From Pseudocolwellia agarivorans (GTDB lineage: Bacteria > Pseudomonadota > Gammaproteobacteria > Enterobacterales > Alteromonadaceae), in assembly GCF_002000085.1 (NCBI RefSeq), contig NZ_MUZU01000012.1, positions 59,233 to 123,232 of the forward strand: 64,000 nt of DNA, read 5' to 3'. The position numbers and the translations under genes are program-made. The notes beneath the pieces are model-generated. The model worked only from the letters and a program-made list of their open reading frames with translations, was not told where the DNA came from and searched no databases. Within the stretch, counting starts at the first letter, position 1; each line of letters begins with the position of its first letter. This document shows, piece after piece, positions 8,760 through 16,900 of the stretch.

Positions 8760-9038
8760 TTAATCTTGCTTAAAAGCGTTCAGTTTTTGAAGATATCGAT
8801 TCAGTTTAATTAAGCCTGATTCAAGTTCAAACTTAACCACTTTTAAGTCTTTAAATTTAAGTGCGTTATTAAAATGTGTGCATATCATAGTTGCCATACC
8901 TTCAAGCCCTTCTGGCGCTGTTGTAACTAATTCTTCTAGTAATGGCGCGACAGTGTCCCAATGGTCATTAATAATACTTGGCGTTTCGTGAATGGTTGCC
9001 ATGATATTGATGAGGTCTAAACGGTGGTTTTGTTTCAT
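8760..9038 (-). CDS. small cytosolic protein, unrecognised
   Basis: A 92-residue, mostly helical, mildly acidic protein without signal peptide or membrane segment. AAGGA lies about nine bases upstream of the ATG at 9038, a good ribosome site, so it is likely real. Its C-terminal half (L-E-S-G-L-I-K-L-N-R-Y-L-Q-K-L) could form an amphipathic helix. I do not recognise the family. It sits just downstream of the Tiki-like effector cassette, 91 bases after the end of that operon, and could be an orphan immunity gene; that is speculation from position. Confidence 0.5.
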   Translation of the reverse strand: MKQNHRLDLINIMATIHETPSIINDHWDTVAPLLEELVTTAPEGLEGMATMICTHFNNALKFKDLKVVKFELESGLIKLNRYLQKLNAFKQD

Positions 9039-9129
9039 AAATAAAATCCTTTTTAAATAATGTGTTCTTTATAGTAAAACACGGCTTAGTGGTATAAATA
9101 TATCAGCTGATACAATATAAAAATAAGAC

Positions 9130-9714
9130 TTAATCATTGATATTTAAATATACGCCTGCTGCTTCTAACTGTTTTTTTAACATAACATTTTTAATCTTAA
9201 TATCATCGTTATCTTCTAAGTATTTTTTATGCTCTGCAGATTTTGCAGTATTACCTAGTTCTTCATATATTAATAAAAGCTCCTCGTGAACACTGTTCAA
9301 TCTAACTTTTTCTTGTTGAGTATTATCATTTAAATATCGGTTAAAAAGACTTATAGATTTTTCTAAGTCCCTTGAAACAAAACGGCCATAGCTATAATTC
9401 CATGCTAGAGCAAATATAGGATCAAGTTCACCACTTTCAGTACGCCTATTTAGCTCAGATATATAACGACTACCATCACCAGTATACAAGCCTATATATT
9501 CAAGCGCTTGCCAGTAACCTAATTTATAAGCTTTTTCACACCAACTCTCTAACTGTTTAGGAGCGTGCATTAAACTTTTTTGGCATTGTGCCATTACTGT
9601 AGTTTTAGGTAATTCAGAATTATTAATATCATATTTAGGAAAGAAACTTCCTGCATAAGAGGTTGTGCAGAAAGCTGTATATAAAAATAGACTGATTGTA
9701 ATAGCTTTATTCAT
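9130..9714 (-). CDS. secreted Sel1/TPR-like protein, candidate immunity protein of the Tiki-like enzyme
   Basis: 194 residues with a clear signal peptide (M-N-K-A-I-T-I-S-L-F then cleavage near S-Y-A/G-S), so it acts in the periplasm. The mature part is helical and Sel1-like (W-C-E-K-A-Y-K-L-G-Y-W-Q-A-L-E, D-P-I-F-A-L-A-W-N-Y-S-Y-G), with four cysteines. Its ATG starts one base after the stop of the upstream 253-residue enzyme, a layout that couples translation of the two. Effector-immunity pairs of T6SS commonly look like this, with periplasmic immunity for envelope-acting effectors. The immunity role is inferred from context; Sel1-like repeats themselves are general protein-binding modules. 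Confidence 0.65.
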   Translation of the reverse strand: MNKAITISLFLYTAFCTTSYAGSFFPKYDINNSELPKTTVMAQCQKSLMHAPKQLESWCEKAYKLGYWQALEYIGLYTGDGSRYISELNRRTESGELDPIFALAWNYSYGRFVSRDLEKSISLFNRYLNDNTQQEKVRLNSVHEELLLIYEELGNTAKSAEHKKYLEDNDDIKIKNVMLKKQLEAAGVYLNIND

Positions 9715-9715
9715 G

Positions 9716-10477
9716 TTAAAGCCCCCCTATTTTAAATCCATTTTCAGGTATATGAACTTGATAAGCTGTTACAGCATGCTTAAATGGGAAACCTTCACTA
9801 TAAAAATATTTATTTTTAAGCTCTCCATCTTCATCGGAGTAACCCTCACAATTATTTATAGTGCGACATGCTTTACCACCAATAAAATCGATGAACTTGA
9901 TTTTTAATATGCCTTGATCTATTACAAGAGTATCAAGACCAACTTGAAAATTAGAGCTAACAGCATGCCAACGATGCATAAAAGCTACAACACGATTTTG
10001 ATTAGACTGTTTCAAAATATTACTTATATTTTGAGTCCAAACCATGTTTCTAACACTATGACTAGTACTACAACTTCCCGTTCTAGCCATTTCAAAATCA
10101 CACGAATCATCTATTGCAATCATTTCATCCAACGTTAAATCAAGAGCAACGATCTTCAATCCAATTTCTCTAGCTGCTTTAACCAAGTCGCCGTAGCTTT
10201 TAGGGACTAAATAACCACGATTCCAATATTCATCAAAATATTGCTGTATAACTTTAAACCCTTTACCTGTACGTTGATATAGCTCTATCTTCTCTTGCAT
10301 ATAAAGAGGTAACATTTCTATTGCAAAATGTGTAAAACCTGCAGCTTTCAGTTGCCTAAGAGCTTTGATAGCTTCATATTTATATATTGCAGCGTTATGA
10401 CTTGATTCACCAAGCATTAACAATCGAGCATTTCCAGCCATAGTTCTGTAGTTCACATCCGTGTTTATTTTATTCAT
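9716..10477 (-). CDS. EreA/ChaN-like (Tiki superfamily) protein, candidate T6SS effector
   Basis: 253 residues without a signal peptide. The order of motifs fits the EreA/ChaN/Tiki fold: L-G-E-S-S-H-N (E24, H27), F-A-I-E-M (E54), a long helical middle, K-I-V-A-L-D-L (about 108-114), then V-V-A-F-M-H-R-W-H (H168, H171). In this superfamily such Glu and His residues bind metal or haem or form the hydrolytic centre; relatives include erythromycin esterase, Tiki proteases and the C-terminal region of Pasteurella toxin. AAGGAAATACA precedes the ATG. A signal-peptide protein is coupled right behind it, and two similar enzyme/secreted-partner cassettes lie upstream, which suggests a T6SS effector. 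Substrate unknown. Confidence 0.6.
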   Translation of the reverse strand: MNKINTDVNYRTMAGNARLLMLGESSHNAAIYKYEAIKALRQLKAAGFTHFAIEMLPLYMQEKIELYQRTGKGFKVIQQYFDEYWNRGYLVPKSYGDLVKAAREIGLKIVALDLTLDEMIAIDDSCDFEMARTGSCSTSHSVRNMVWTQNISNILKQSNQNRVVAFMHRWHAVSSNFQVGLDTLVIDQGILKIKFIDFIGGKACRTINNCEGYSDEDGELKNKYFYSEGFPFKHAVTAYQVHIPENGFKIGGL

Positions 10478-10523
10478 TGTATTTCCTTATATTTATTTAA
10501 ATATGCCTAATAACACTTAAAAC

Positions 10524-10967
10524 TTACTCACACCAACCTGCACTTGATTTCATATCGTTAAGTTTGGTTTTATTTTCCGTTAACCATGAATCAATAGCTG
10601 ATGAGTATTTGAACTCAGACCCCGTACCTGGCCAATAGTAAGTAGCGTTATTATCAACACAAAGCGCTATATATACTGGAGCAGAATTAAACACAACATC
10701 TTCTCCTTGCTCTACAAACATTTCATAGCGTATATGTTTATGCGTTTCGCCTTTATAAGTAGCAAGAACATCAGCAGAGTAAACGTGTTTTTCTAACTCA
10801 TCATCTTCGTGCGAAACTTCAACCTTGGTGATTTTTACTTTAGCAAGGTAATGAACATTATTAATCGCTTGTTTAAAACCATTAAGATCTGAAGGTACGT
10901 CACTTTTAGCTGTAAATGATTGTGTGACACTAAAGAGAACAAATAAAAGAGTAAATGCTTTTTTCAT
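10524..10967 (-). CDS. secreted small protein, candidate immunity protein of the upstream amidase
   Basis: 147 residues with a signal peptide (M-K-K-A-F-T-L-L-F, cleavage near F-T-A/K-S) and a mature part rich in strands and acidic residues, ending W-C-E. The first ATG base is the last base of the amidase stop (TAATG), so translation is coupled. The position, secretion signal and lack of any enzyme motif fit a periplasmic inhibitor of a peptidoglycan amidase, as in Tae/Tai pairs. I do not recognise its family. Confidence 0.65.
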   Translation of the reverse strand: MKKAFTLLFVLFSVTQSFTAKSDVPSDLNGFKQAINNVHYLAKVKITKVEVSHEDDELEKHVYSADVLATYKGETHKHIRYEMFVEQGEDVVFNSAPVYIALCVDNNATYYWPGTGSEFKYSSAIDSWLTENKTKLNDMKSSAGWCE

Positions 10968-11782
10968 TATGACTCACTTCCTGCAATTGATGATTTTTGA
11001 GTGTATATAGGTAGAGTTTCACAAGATTCGTCAAAATCTGCGGGCACTACAAAATCTGTCCATACTTCTTTTTTATATTTAGTTACATTAACACTATTAT
11101 TTTGATTTCCACCTAACATAAATAAAGAGTTTCCATCTGCACTTTGTCCAACTACAAACGCAACATGACCACCACCACTTCTGGATTTTATGCCGATAGC
11201 ACCGTAAAGCGGTTTATCAATTTTTTTACCAAAATCAATCCATTCTTTTGCCCTAAAAGCATTTTTAACGGGCTCTATATTATTTTGTTTCAAGACCCAA
11301 GCGACAAAGGAAGCACACCATGCGTTTTGCCCACCAGTATCATCGCTTCCCCAAAACTTTGATGCTTTAAAGTAAGCTAATATACGAGGGTTCGCATTCT
11401 TTTCACCAGAAACTTCGCTTTCACCTAACTCATTAATTGCTGTTTTCATCCATGTTGCATAAGTTGCCGGCATTTTTAATATAGCACTTGCTCTGTTAGC
11501 TTGGTTTATAAGCTTTTCATTTATTTTTCGATGAGTACGTCCATTAGGATCTACCTTACCATCAGGACGTAATTGGCCAAGTACTTTACGTTGAAACAGT
11601 TTAATCGCTTCAATGGTTTTAGAACTTGACGTATTCGTATTTAAAAGACCGTCTTCGATTAAGGGTTTTGTAGGTGGGATGAGCGTTAATAGTTTATTTA
11701 AAGCCGTTTGTACAACCTTTACATCACTGACATTATTAATGCCACCAAGGCCGACTGATTTAGTTATTTTGATTGTTGACAT
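10967..11782 (-). CDS. peptidoglycan-binding and TIGR02594/CHAP-like amidase, candidate T6SS effector
   Basis: 271 residues, no signal peptide. Residues about 15-90 form a peptidoglycan-binding-1 domain (V-V-Q-T-A-L-N, then F-Q-R-K-V-L-G, P-D-G-K-V-D-P-N-G-R-T). Residues about 105-260 are a TIGR02594-type papain-fold amidase: catalytic Cys156 in N-A-W-C-A-S-F-V-A-W, His206 in G-G-G-H-V-A-F-V, and N226 in G-G-N-Q. Such enzymes cut peptide bonds of the murein stem or crossbridge. It lacks a secretion signal, so it would need T6SS delivery, probably on Hcp or VgrG. AAGGA precedes the ATG; 152 bases of promoter-type sequence lie upstream. The next gene overlaps by one base. Confidence 0.78.
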   Translation of the reverse strand: MSTIKITKSVGLGGINNVSDVKVVQTALNKLLTLIPPTKPLIEDGLLNTNTSSSKTIEAIKLFQRKVLGQLRPDGKVDPNGRTHRKINEKLINQANRASAILKMPATYATWMKTAINELGESEVSGEKNANPRILAYFKASKFWGSDDTGGQNAWCASFVAWVLKQNNIEPVKNAFRAKEWIDFGKKIDKPLYGAIGIKSRSGGGHVAFVVGQSADGNSLFMLGGNQNNSVNVTKYKKEVWTDFVVPADFDESCETLPIYTQKSSIAGSES

Positions 11783-11934
11783 AGAAAAATCCTTTTTTAA
11801 GTTTGTATTATTTAAAACATGTTAGTTTCATATAGTGTGAATTCTGACTATATAACATGTGATACCCTGGAGTTTTACACCATATAACCATATGATTTAG
11901 CAGACAAATAAGTTATAATCAAGCTCGTTAGGGT

Positions 11935-12372
11935 TTATTTAGACCGTTTACATACAAGTGGTGAAAAATCAGTATTGCCAATGTTAATTGAGCAATTCAT
12001 CGTAATCACATTCTGGCTAAGCAACGATAGTTCTAATTCAAATGTAAACGTTTGAGCGTCAATTTTTAAATTGTATATATCTAAAAAGCTAAGTTTTTTA
12101 AAATCATGTGTGATTTTTAACGCATCATCATATACAGCACAGATGTTTTTTCTTTTAATAAGGGCGTTACTACCCGCCGTTAAAAGCTCTAAACGCAAGC
12201 ACGGATATTCACTTTCAGGGTGAAACTTGATCCATCGAAATAAATTGTCATTGACTCTCTCAACGTTCATTTCTATTGCATTGAGACTGACAAAGTTTTG
12301 TTCTTCACTGCTTTTAGATTCAGAACAAAAGAAAATAAAAAGACAATATATGCTAATAATAAATAGTTTCAT
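11935..12372 (-). CDS. secreted small protein, candidate immunity protein of the muramidase
   Basis: 145 residues with an N-terminal hydrophobic signal (F-I-I-S-I-Y-C-L-F-I-F-F). A cysteine follows, but the preceding residues do not make a good lipobox, so a cleaved periplasmic protein is more likely than a lipoprotein. The rest is strand-rich with four more cysteines. The ATG at 12372 lies 7 bases after the muramidase stop with AGGTG just upstream. Its role as lysozyme-type immunity protein is inferred from position and secretion; no family recognised. Confidence 0.62.
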   Translation of the reverse strand: MKLFIISIYCLFIFFCSESKSSEEQNFVSLNAIEMNVERVNDNLFRWIKFHPESEYPCLRLELLTAGSNALIKRKNICAVYDDALKITHDFKKLSFLDIYNLKIDAQTFTFELELSLLSQNVITMNCSINIGNTDFSPLVCKRSK

Positions 12373-12379
12373 TTTTCAC

Positions 12380-13252
12380 CTATGAATTAATATATTTAGT
12401 ACGAGCTTGCCTTCTAGCAGCGGGGACATTAGCCCAATTTTTCTCTTTTTTTATTTCATCTTTAAATAAAGCAAGATCATTATCCGCAACATGCTTTTGT
12501 AAAAATTTACGACTCGTTGGGTGATAATCCCCTCTAAATCTAAGATCTATCAGTACATTCTTTATTTTTACATGTAAAGTAGCCCAATCGGTTTTTCCAT
12601 AGGTTTTAGTAGTAATACTTTTGTTACAAATCTTTTTTACATCGGCTTCCATTTCTTTGTATATAATTTCAAATAACTTTAATTGCGCTTTAGCGGAAAT
12701 TTCGTAATCGAGTAAGTCATTTTCAATGATAAATAGCTCAGCATCTTTCCCTATTTTTCCCGCAGCAAGCAATATAACATTGGCAACTTCACAAGAAATT
12801 CCTGCCTGAATTAAGTGGGTACTTATTTTGCTCGCTGTTTTTTCTCGCATATCGTAGCCCCTGCCAATGGTTAGCCCTGAGCGTTCAGACGGTACATGAA
12901 AACATCGGCTATGGTAGCGTCCTCCTTCAGTTCCTTCTGCATCCCATGTTAAAACACCATAACTAGGTTGAGTGATTGATACTGTTGTATAAGAGTTTTT
13001 TAAAAAATCAACGAGCTTTCTAAAAGTGCCGCCATTAGCTGTAACAACGCCATCAGGCTTTGCCATTTTAAGCACATTTTTTTGGAAGTCATTAATCATA
13101 CCTATATAGTCATCATCTACCTTGTGACTTAAAGTAGACAATGGGTATACATTACGCGCATAGGTATTTAACAAAGCGGTTATCAGTTTTACATCGGCTG
13201 ATTTATTGGCTGAATTTAAACCAACATTAGCTCCCATTTGTAAAGTAAGCAT
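12380..13252 (-). CDS. peptidoglycan-binding and pesticin-like muramidase, candidate T6SS effector
   Basis: 290 residues, no signal peptide. Residues about 14-85 resemble a peptidoglycan-binding domain (A-D-V-K-L-I-T-A-L-L-N, F-Q-K-N-V-L, P-D-G-V-V-T-A-N-G-G-T). Residues about 95-290 resemble the pesticin/T4-lysozyme-type muramidase domain: T-W-D-A-E-G-T-E-G-G (E106), S-G-L-T-I-G-R-G-Y-D-M (T128 and D134), then a helical lobe with L-R-F-R-G-D-Y and a basic C-terminus. The Glu/Thr/Asp order and spacing match the pesticin catalytic set as I recall it. The enzyme would cleave the glycan backbone of murein. AAGGGA precedes the ATG. Its N-terminal layout is shared with the neighbouring amidase, so the two probably arose by module swapping. 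Confidence 0.72.
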   Translation of the reverse strand: MLTLQMGANVGLNSANKSADVKLITALLNTYARNVYPLSTLSHKVDDDYIGMINDFQKNVLKMAKPDGVVTANGGTFRKLVDFLKNSYTTVSITQPSYGVLTWDAEGTEGGRYHSRCFHVPSERSGLTIGRGYDMREKTASKISTHLIQAGISCEVANVILLAAGKIGKDAELFIIENDLLDYEISAKAQLKLFEIIYKEMEADVKKICNKSITTKTYGKTDWATLHVKIKNVLIDLRFRGDYHPTSRKFLQKHVADNDLALFKDEIKKEKNWANVPAARRQARTKYINS

Positions 13253-13463
13253 AAAATCCCTTTTTTAATATTGACTGCTCTTTAATCTAAATATTCTAAT
13301 AGGAAAAATTTAGATTATTTTTAATTCATTTATTTTTTACTTAGTGTGCGAGTTTACATTTTTATTAAATCCATTGGCACCACGGAATGTTCAGCTAGTG
13401 CATTAGCTGGAATATTTAATATATTCGCTACCAACGAGACCTCAAAGCACCAATAAAATCAAG

Positions 13464-13709
13464 TTAGCTGACCCCTTGATATTTTATTTTCCTTTCTTCT
13501 TCTGTAAATAGGAAATAATCTGAATTTGACTTCCTATACTTCATTAATTCTTTATGTATAAAACGAAACCCAACCCGCTTTTCTTTTCAACATTCATTCA
13601 AGTAATTCAGAAATAGTTGTAGCTCATTATTATCTTTTATATGCTTTTTGAAGAATACCTCCAAATCATTTAACGCATCATCACATTTATAATCTACTCT
13701 TAAAGTCAT
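13464..13709 (-). pseudogene. small gene with an in-frame UGA at codon 41, downstream of the RHS immunity candidate
   Basis: Starting at an ATG 7 bases after the preceding gene, 82 codons stay in one frame except for a single TGA at 13587-13589 (codon 41). Before it: M-T-L-R-V-D-Y-K-C-D-D-A-L-N-D-L-E-V-F-F, ending L-N-Y-L-N-E-C. After it: K-E-K-R-V-G-F-R-F-I-H-K-E-L-M-K-Y, ending K-Y-Q-G-V-S and TAA. Both halves look protein-like. The simplest reading is a Trp codon turned to stop in a second, orphan immunity-type gene. UGA read as selenocysteine is formally possible; the downstream RNA shows only a weak A-A-A-A-C-G type pairing with a bulge. No family recognised. Confidence 0.5.
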
Positions 13710-13716
13710 TAAGGTA

Positions 13717-13944
13717 TCATTTATAAGAAACAACTTTATTTATTATGTTCTTACCATTTTTATCAGTAAATTCAATTATTATAGTTTCACAAAAAAAAAA
13801 CTTATCCCAAAAATCAGGAGTTACATTTTTAATTCCATGCGCACGAGCATCATTAAACAAATGATATTTTCTATTCGCCTCATCAACAAAAATATAATCT
13901 GATGAATCTTGTAGGTTAACTTCAAAAAATTTTACTTTTTTCAC
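13717..13944 (-). CDS. small cytosolic protein, candidate immunity protein of the RHS toxin
   Basis: 75 residues without signal peptide, rich in aromatic and charged residues (F-F-E-V-N-L, D-F-W-D-K-F-F-F). The start is a GTG whose G is the last base of the RHS stop codon (TAGTG), so translation is coupled to the toxin. This is the usual place for the immunity protein of an RHS polymorphic toxin, and a cytosolic inhibitor fits a toxin acting in the cytosol. The sequence itself is not recognised. Confidence 0.65.
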   Translation of the reverse strand: MKKVKFFEVNLQDSSDYIFVDEANRKYHLFNDARAHGIKNVTPDFWDKFFFCETIIIEFTDKNGKNIINKVVSYK

Positions 13945-16900
13945 TATTTATTACCTTTAGTATCAATTTTATGCCGAGACATCTTAACTGGTTCAGAAAA
14001 GTGTACTTTCCCTCTATTTTCAGGCTGCCAGAACTCCACAAAAGCCTGTGTTCCACCACCTGAATATTGTTTACCTGACTTTGAGCTTTGCGGTGCGACG
14101 TCACCAATAAACATTACAGTACCTTTGTCCATAGATACATTTGTATAATGAGTCATTTTGTTATACGCCCCATTACCGAAATTTTTGAGAGCCAATTTCT
14201 GTCTGGTATCATACCTTGAACTAGGCATGTCACCAATCGCAACATATGGGCCCGCAGGATTAGATCCACCACCAGAGAAACGAACCCCTTCGATAGGTGC
14301 TAATAATTTAATTTTAGCTGCAATATTGTCAGAAAAACCTTGATTGTATCTATCAACAACATCAAGTAACTCATAAGAATTAGCAGGTAGATTATCTAAA
14401 TGTTTTTGGACTACAGTATTAATTTCTTTACAACTTAACCCAAACGGATCCACCCAATTAACCGGATTTGGTGCATATTGATAGTGGTTTATACCACCCA
14501 CCAACCCTATAGGGTCTTGATGGATAAAGCGTTGTTGCTTAGAGCAATAATAACGAAAGCGATTATAATGCAGTTTCGATTCTTCATCAAAATACTGCCC
14601 TTGAAAACGTAACGAGTTACTAATTAGGTTAATATCCTCTTCTACATCACACTGCTTATTATGGTTTTTCTTATCAAAAGGTAGTTCTTTCTGATAACCA
14701 AAAGCATCGCTTTCATTTCGCCATACTTGCTGTGTTTTACTGTTGGTTAAACACAGTGGCGTTCCTAGTTGGTCTAGGTGGTAGTAATAAATCTCGTTGT
14801 TTTGGTTACCACTTGAACTTTTTATTAACGCAATTGGCTCAAAGGTGTTTGGCTGGTATATGTACCAAGTAAACTGTCCTTTGAAGTGTTCGCCTATTAC
14901 TTGGTTTTCGTCCCAAATATAGTCGATACGACCTTGCTCGGTTATTTTAGCGCTGCGTCTGCCAAGCGCATCGTATTCATAATGGGTGAGTTGCCCGTTA
15001 ATGTTGATGCTTTTAAGTTGATTGAGTCCATTAAAGCTACGTTGCTGATGTTCACCTTTGGCTAAGCTCGTCAGTTGGTTTCCGCTACCATCATATCGAT
15101 AATCTGTCCCTAAAAAGCTAAGTAGTCTGTCGTTCTCTACTTTTATTTCATTATTAGCATAGGCTTTAGGCTCTTGTGCTGAAAAGTTTGGTCTAACAAC
15201 GTTTTCTGCGTTAACTGCTTGAGCGGTGGCTTGGTTATCAACATTATCTTCTTTTACGTTAAGAGGGTTACCAAAGGCATCCCATTGATATTGCTCTTGG
15301 CTAATCTTAATCGTTGCTTGCGCGTCAGATGTTTGTGCTACTGGCTCTGAAGTAATCGTGGTGTTAAGTAGTTGGCTGATACTGTTATAAGTAAACGCTT
15401 TTTTCTTAAGCTTGGTAGCCTTTTCATCAGTATTTCCACTTACACTACAAACGTTAATTAATTGATGTTTTTTGTCGTATTGATAAGTACGTAACTCACT
15501 GAAGTTTTTTTGTTCTGATTGCCATTTTTGTTCAGCAAGTCTTGAAAACACATCAAATTGTTGTGTGAGTTCAATACCGTTACCTAAGGTTTGCTGTATC
15601 ACTAAACCCGCTGCATTGTACTGACGAGTCATTAACGACTGTATGCTCTCGTCATCTTGTTCGCTTTGTTGATACGTAATACCACTGAGTTGCCCTTGCT
15701 CGGTATAGCTATAGTGCAATGTAGTGTTATCAGGTAATTTAACTGATTGACGTTGGCCTTTATCATTGTATGTGTAGTCAAGTTGCCAAGCGCCTTGCTG
15801 GCTTGTGCTAATTTGACCATTTTGATGATATTGCTGTGTAACAGTACGTTCGCTGTTATGGGCTCGTGTTATTCGGCTTAATTTGTCGTATTGATAAAAG
15901 TTATGTGTATTTCTCAGCTCTGCATTGTTAACTGAAGCGGTTCTAGCTCCAGCTTTATGATGTTCTTTGCTATTGACTGAACTATTGCCAATATTACGTC
16001 CAGCACTGGTTTGCTCGATAATACGACCTAAGCTATCACGTTTTAGACGAATAAAACGTTCACCGTTATCCGCAACAGAGATAAGCTTATCGTTAGCATC
16101 GTATGTATAAACTTGTTCTCGTCCATCAAAACCAATAAGTTTTGTAGGCTTTTCAGTTGGGCTGTATTCAAGCTGATAAGTCGCACCATCACTTCGCTCT
16201 ATCGCGGTGAGGTTTCTTTCTTTGTCGTACTGGTATTTTAACCAACTACCATCACTAAAGGTTTTTTGGCTAGGTTGAGCGAGACCATCGTATTGATAGC
16301 TGGTTTGCTCTGTGCTTTCCGTCTGTTTATTCGTTTGTATAGCTTCTACAAACTCGTGGCTGGTTAACCGTCCAGATTCGTCATAAACATAACGTTGAGT
16401 AATTTTATCATCAGGGGTCGATTGGCTATAACTGATTTGCTCAGTAATTTGACCTTGTTCATTACGATTAAACTGAGTAATTAAGCCTTGCGAGTCTACC
16501 GTTGCAATGAGTAGTCCTAAAGTATTATAGCTAAAGCGAGTTAAGGTATTGCCTATTTTTTTCGCCAGTAATTCGCCAGTGTTATCCCAGTGATACTGAG
16601 TGATTACACCTGATAAATCTGTTTTTTTACGTAACAAACCTGCCAATGTGTATTCATAACGACGACTTCTACCATCTGGCATAATTTCTGATATTAAACG
16701 CCCTGTACCATCAAAAATTCGTTTGGTTTCTTGTCCTAGAGGATCTATGGTTGAAATACGTTTACCCAAACCATTATAAAGATAGCGGGTGATAGCGCCA
16801 TCAGGTGTTATCACTAAGCTCAACTGACCTTGTTGGTTATAGCTAAATTCAGTAACATTTCCTTGGCAATCAATAGCTTTAACTTTTCGTCCTGCACTAT

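Noticed and set aside
13587..13589. Selenocysteine at the in-frame UGA
   Set aside because: No convincing bacterial SECIS hairpin follows and no homologue is known to me; kept only as a test, with a nonsense mutation as the preferred reading.
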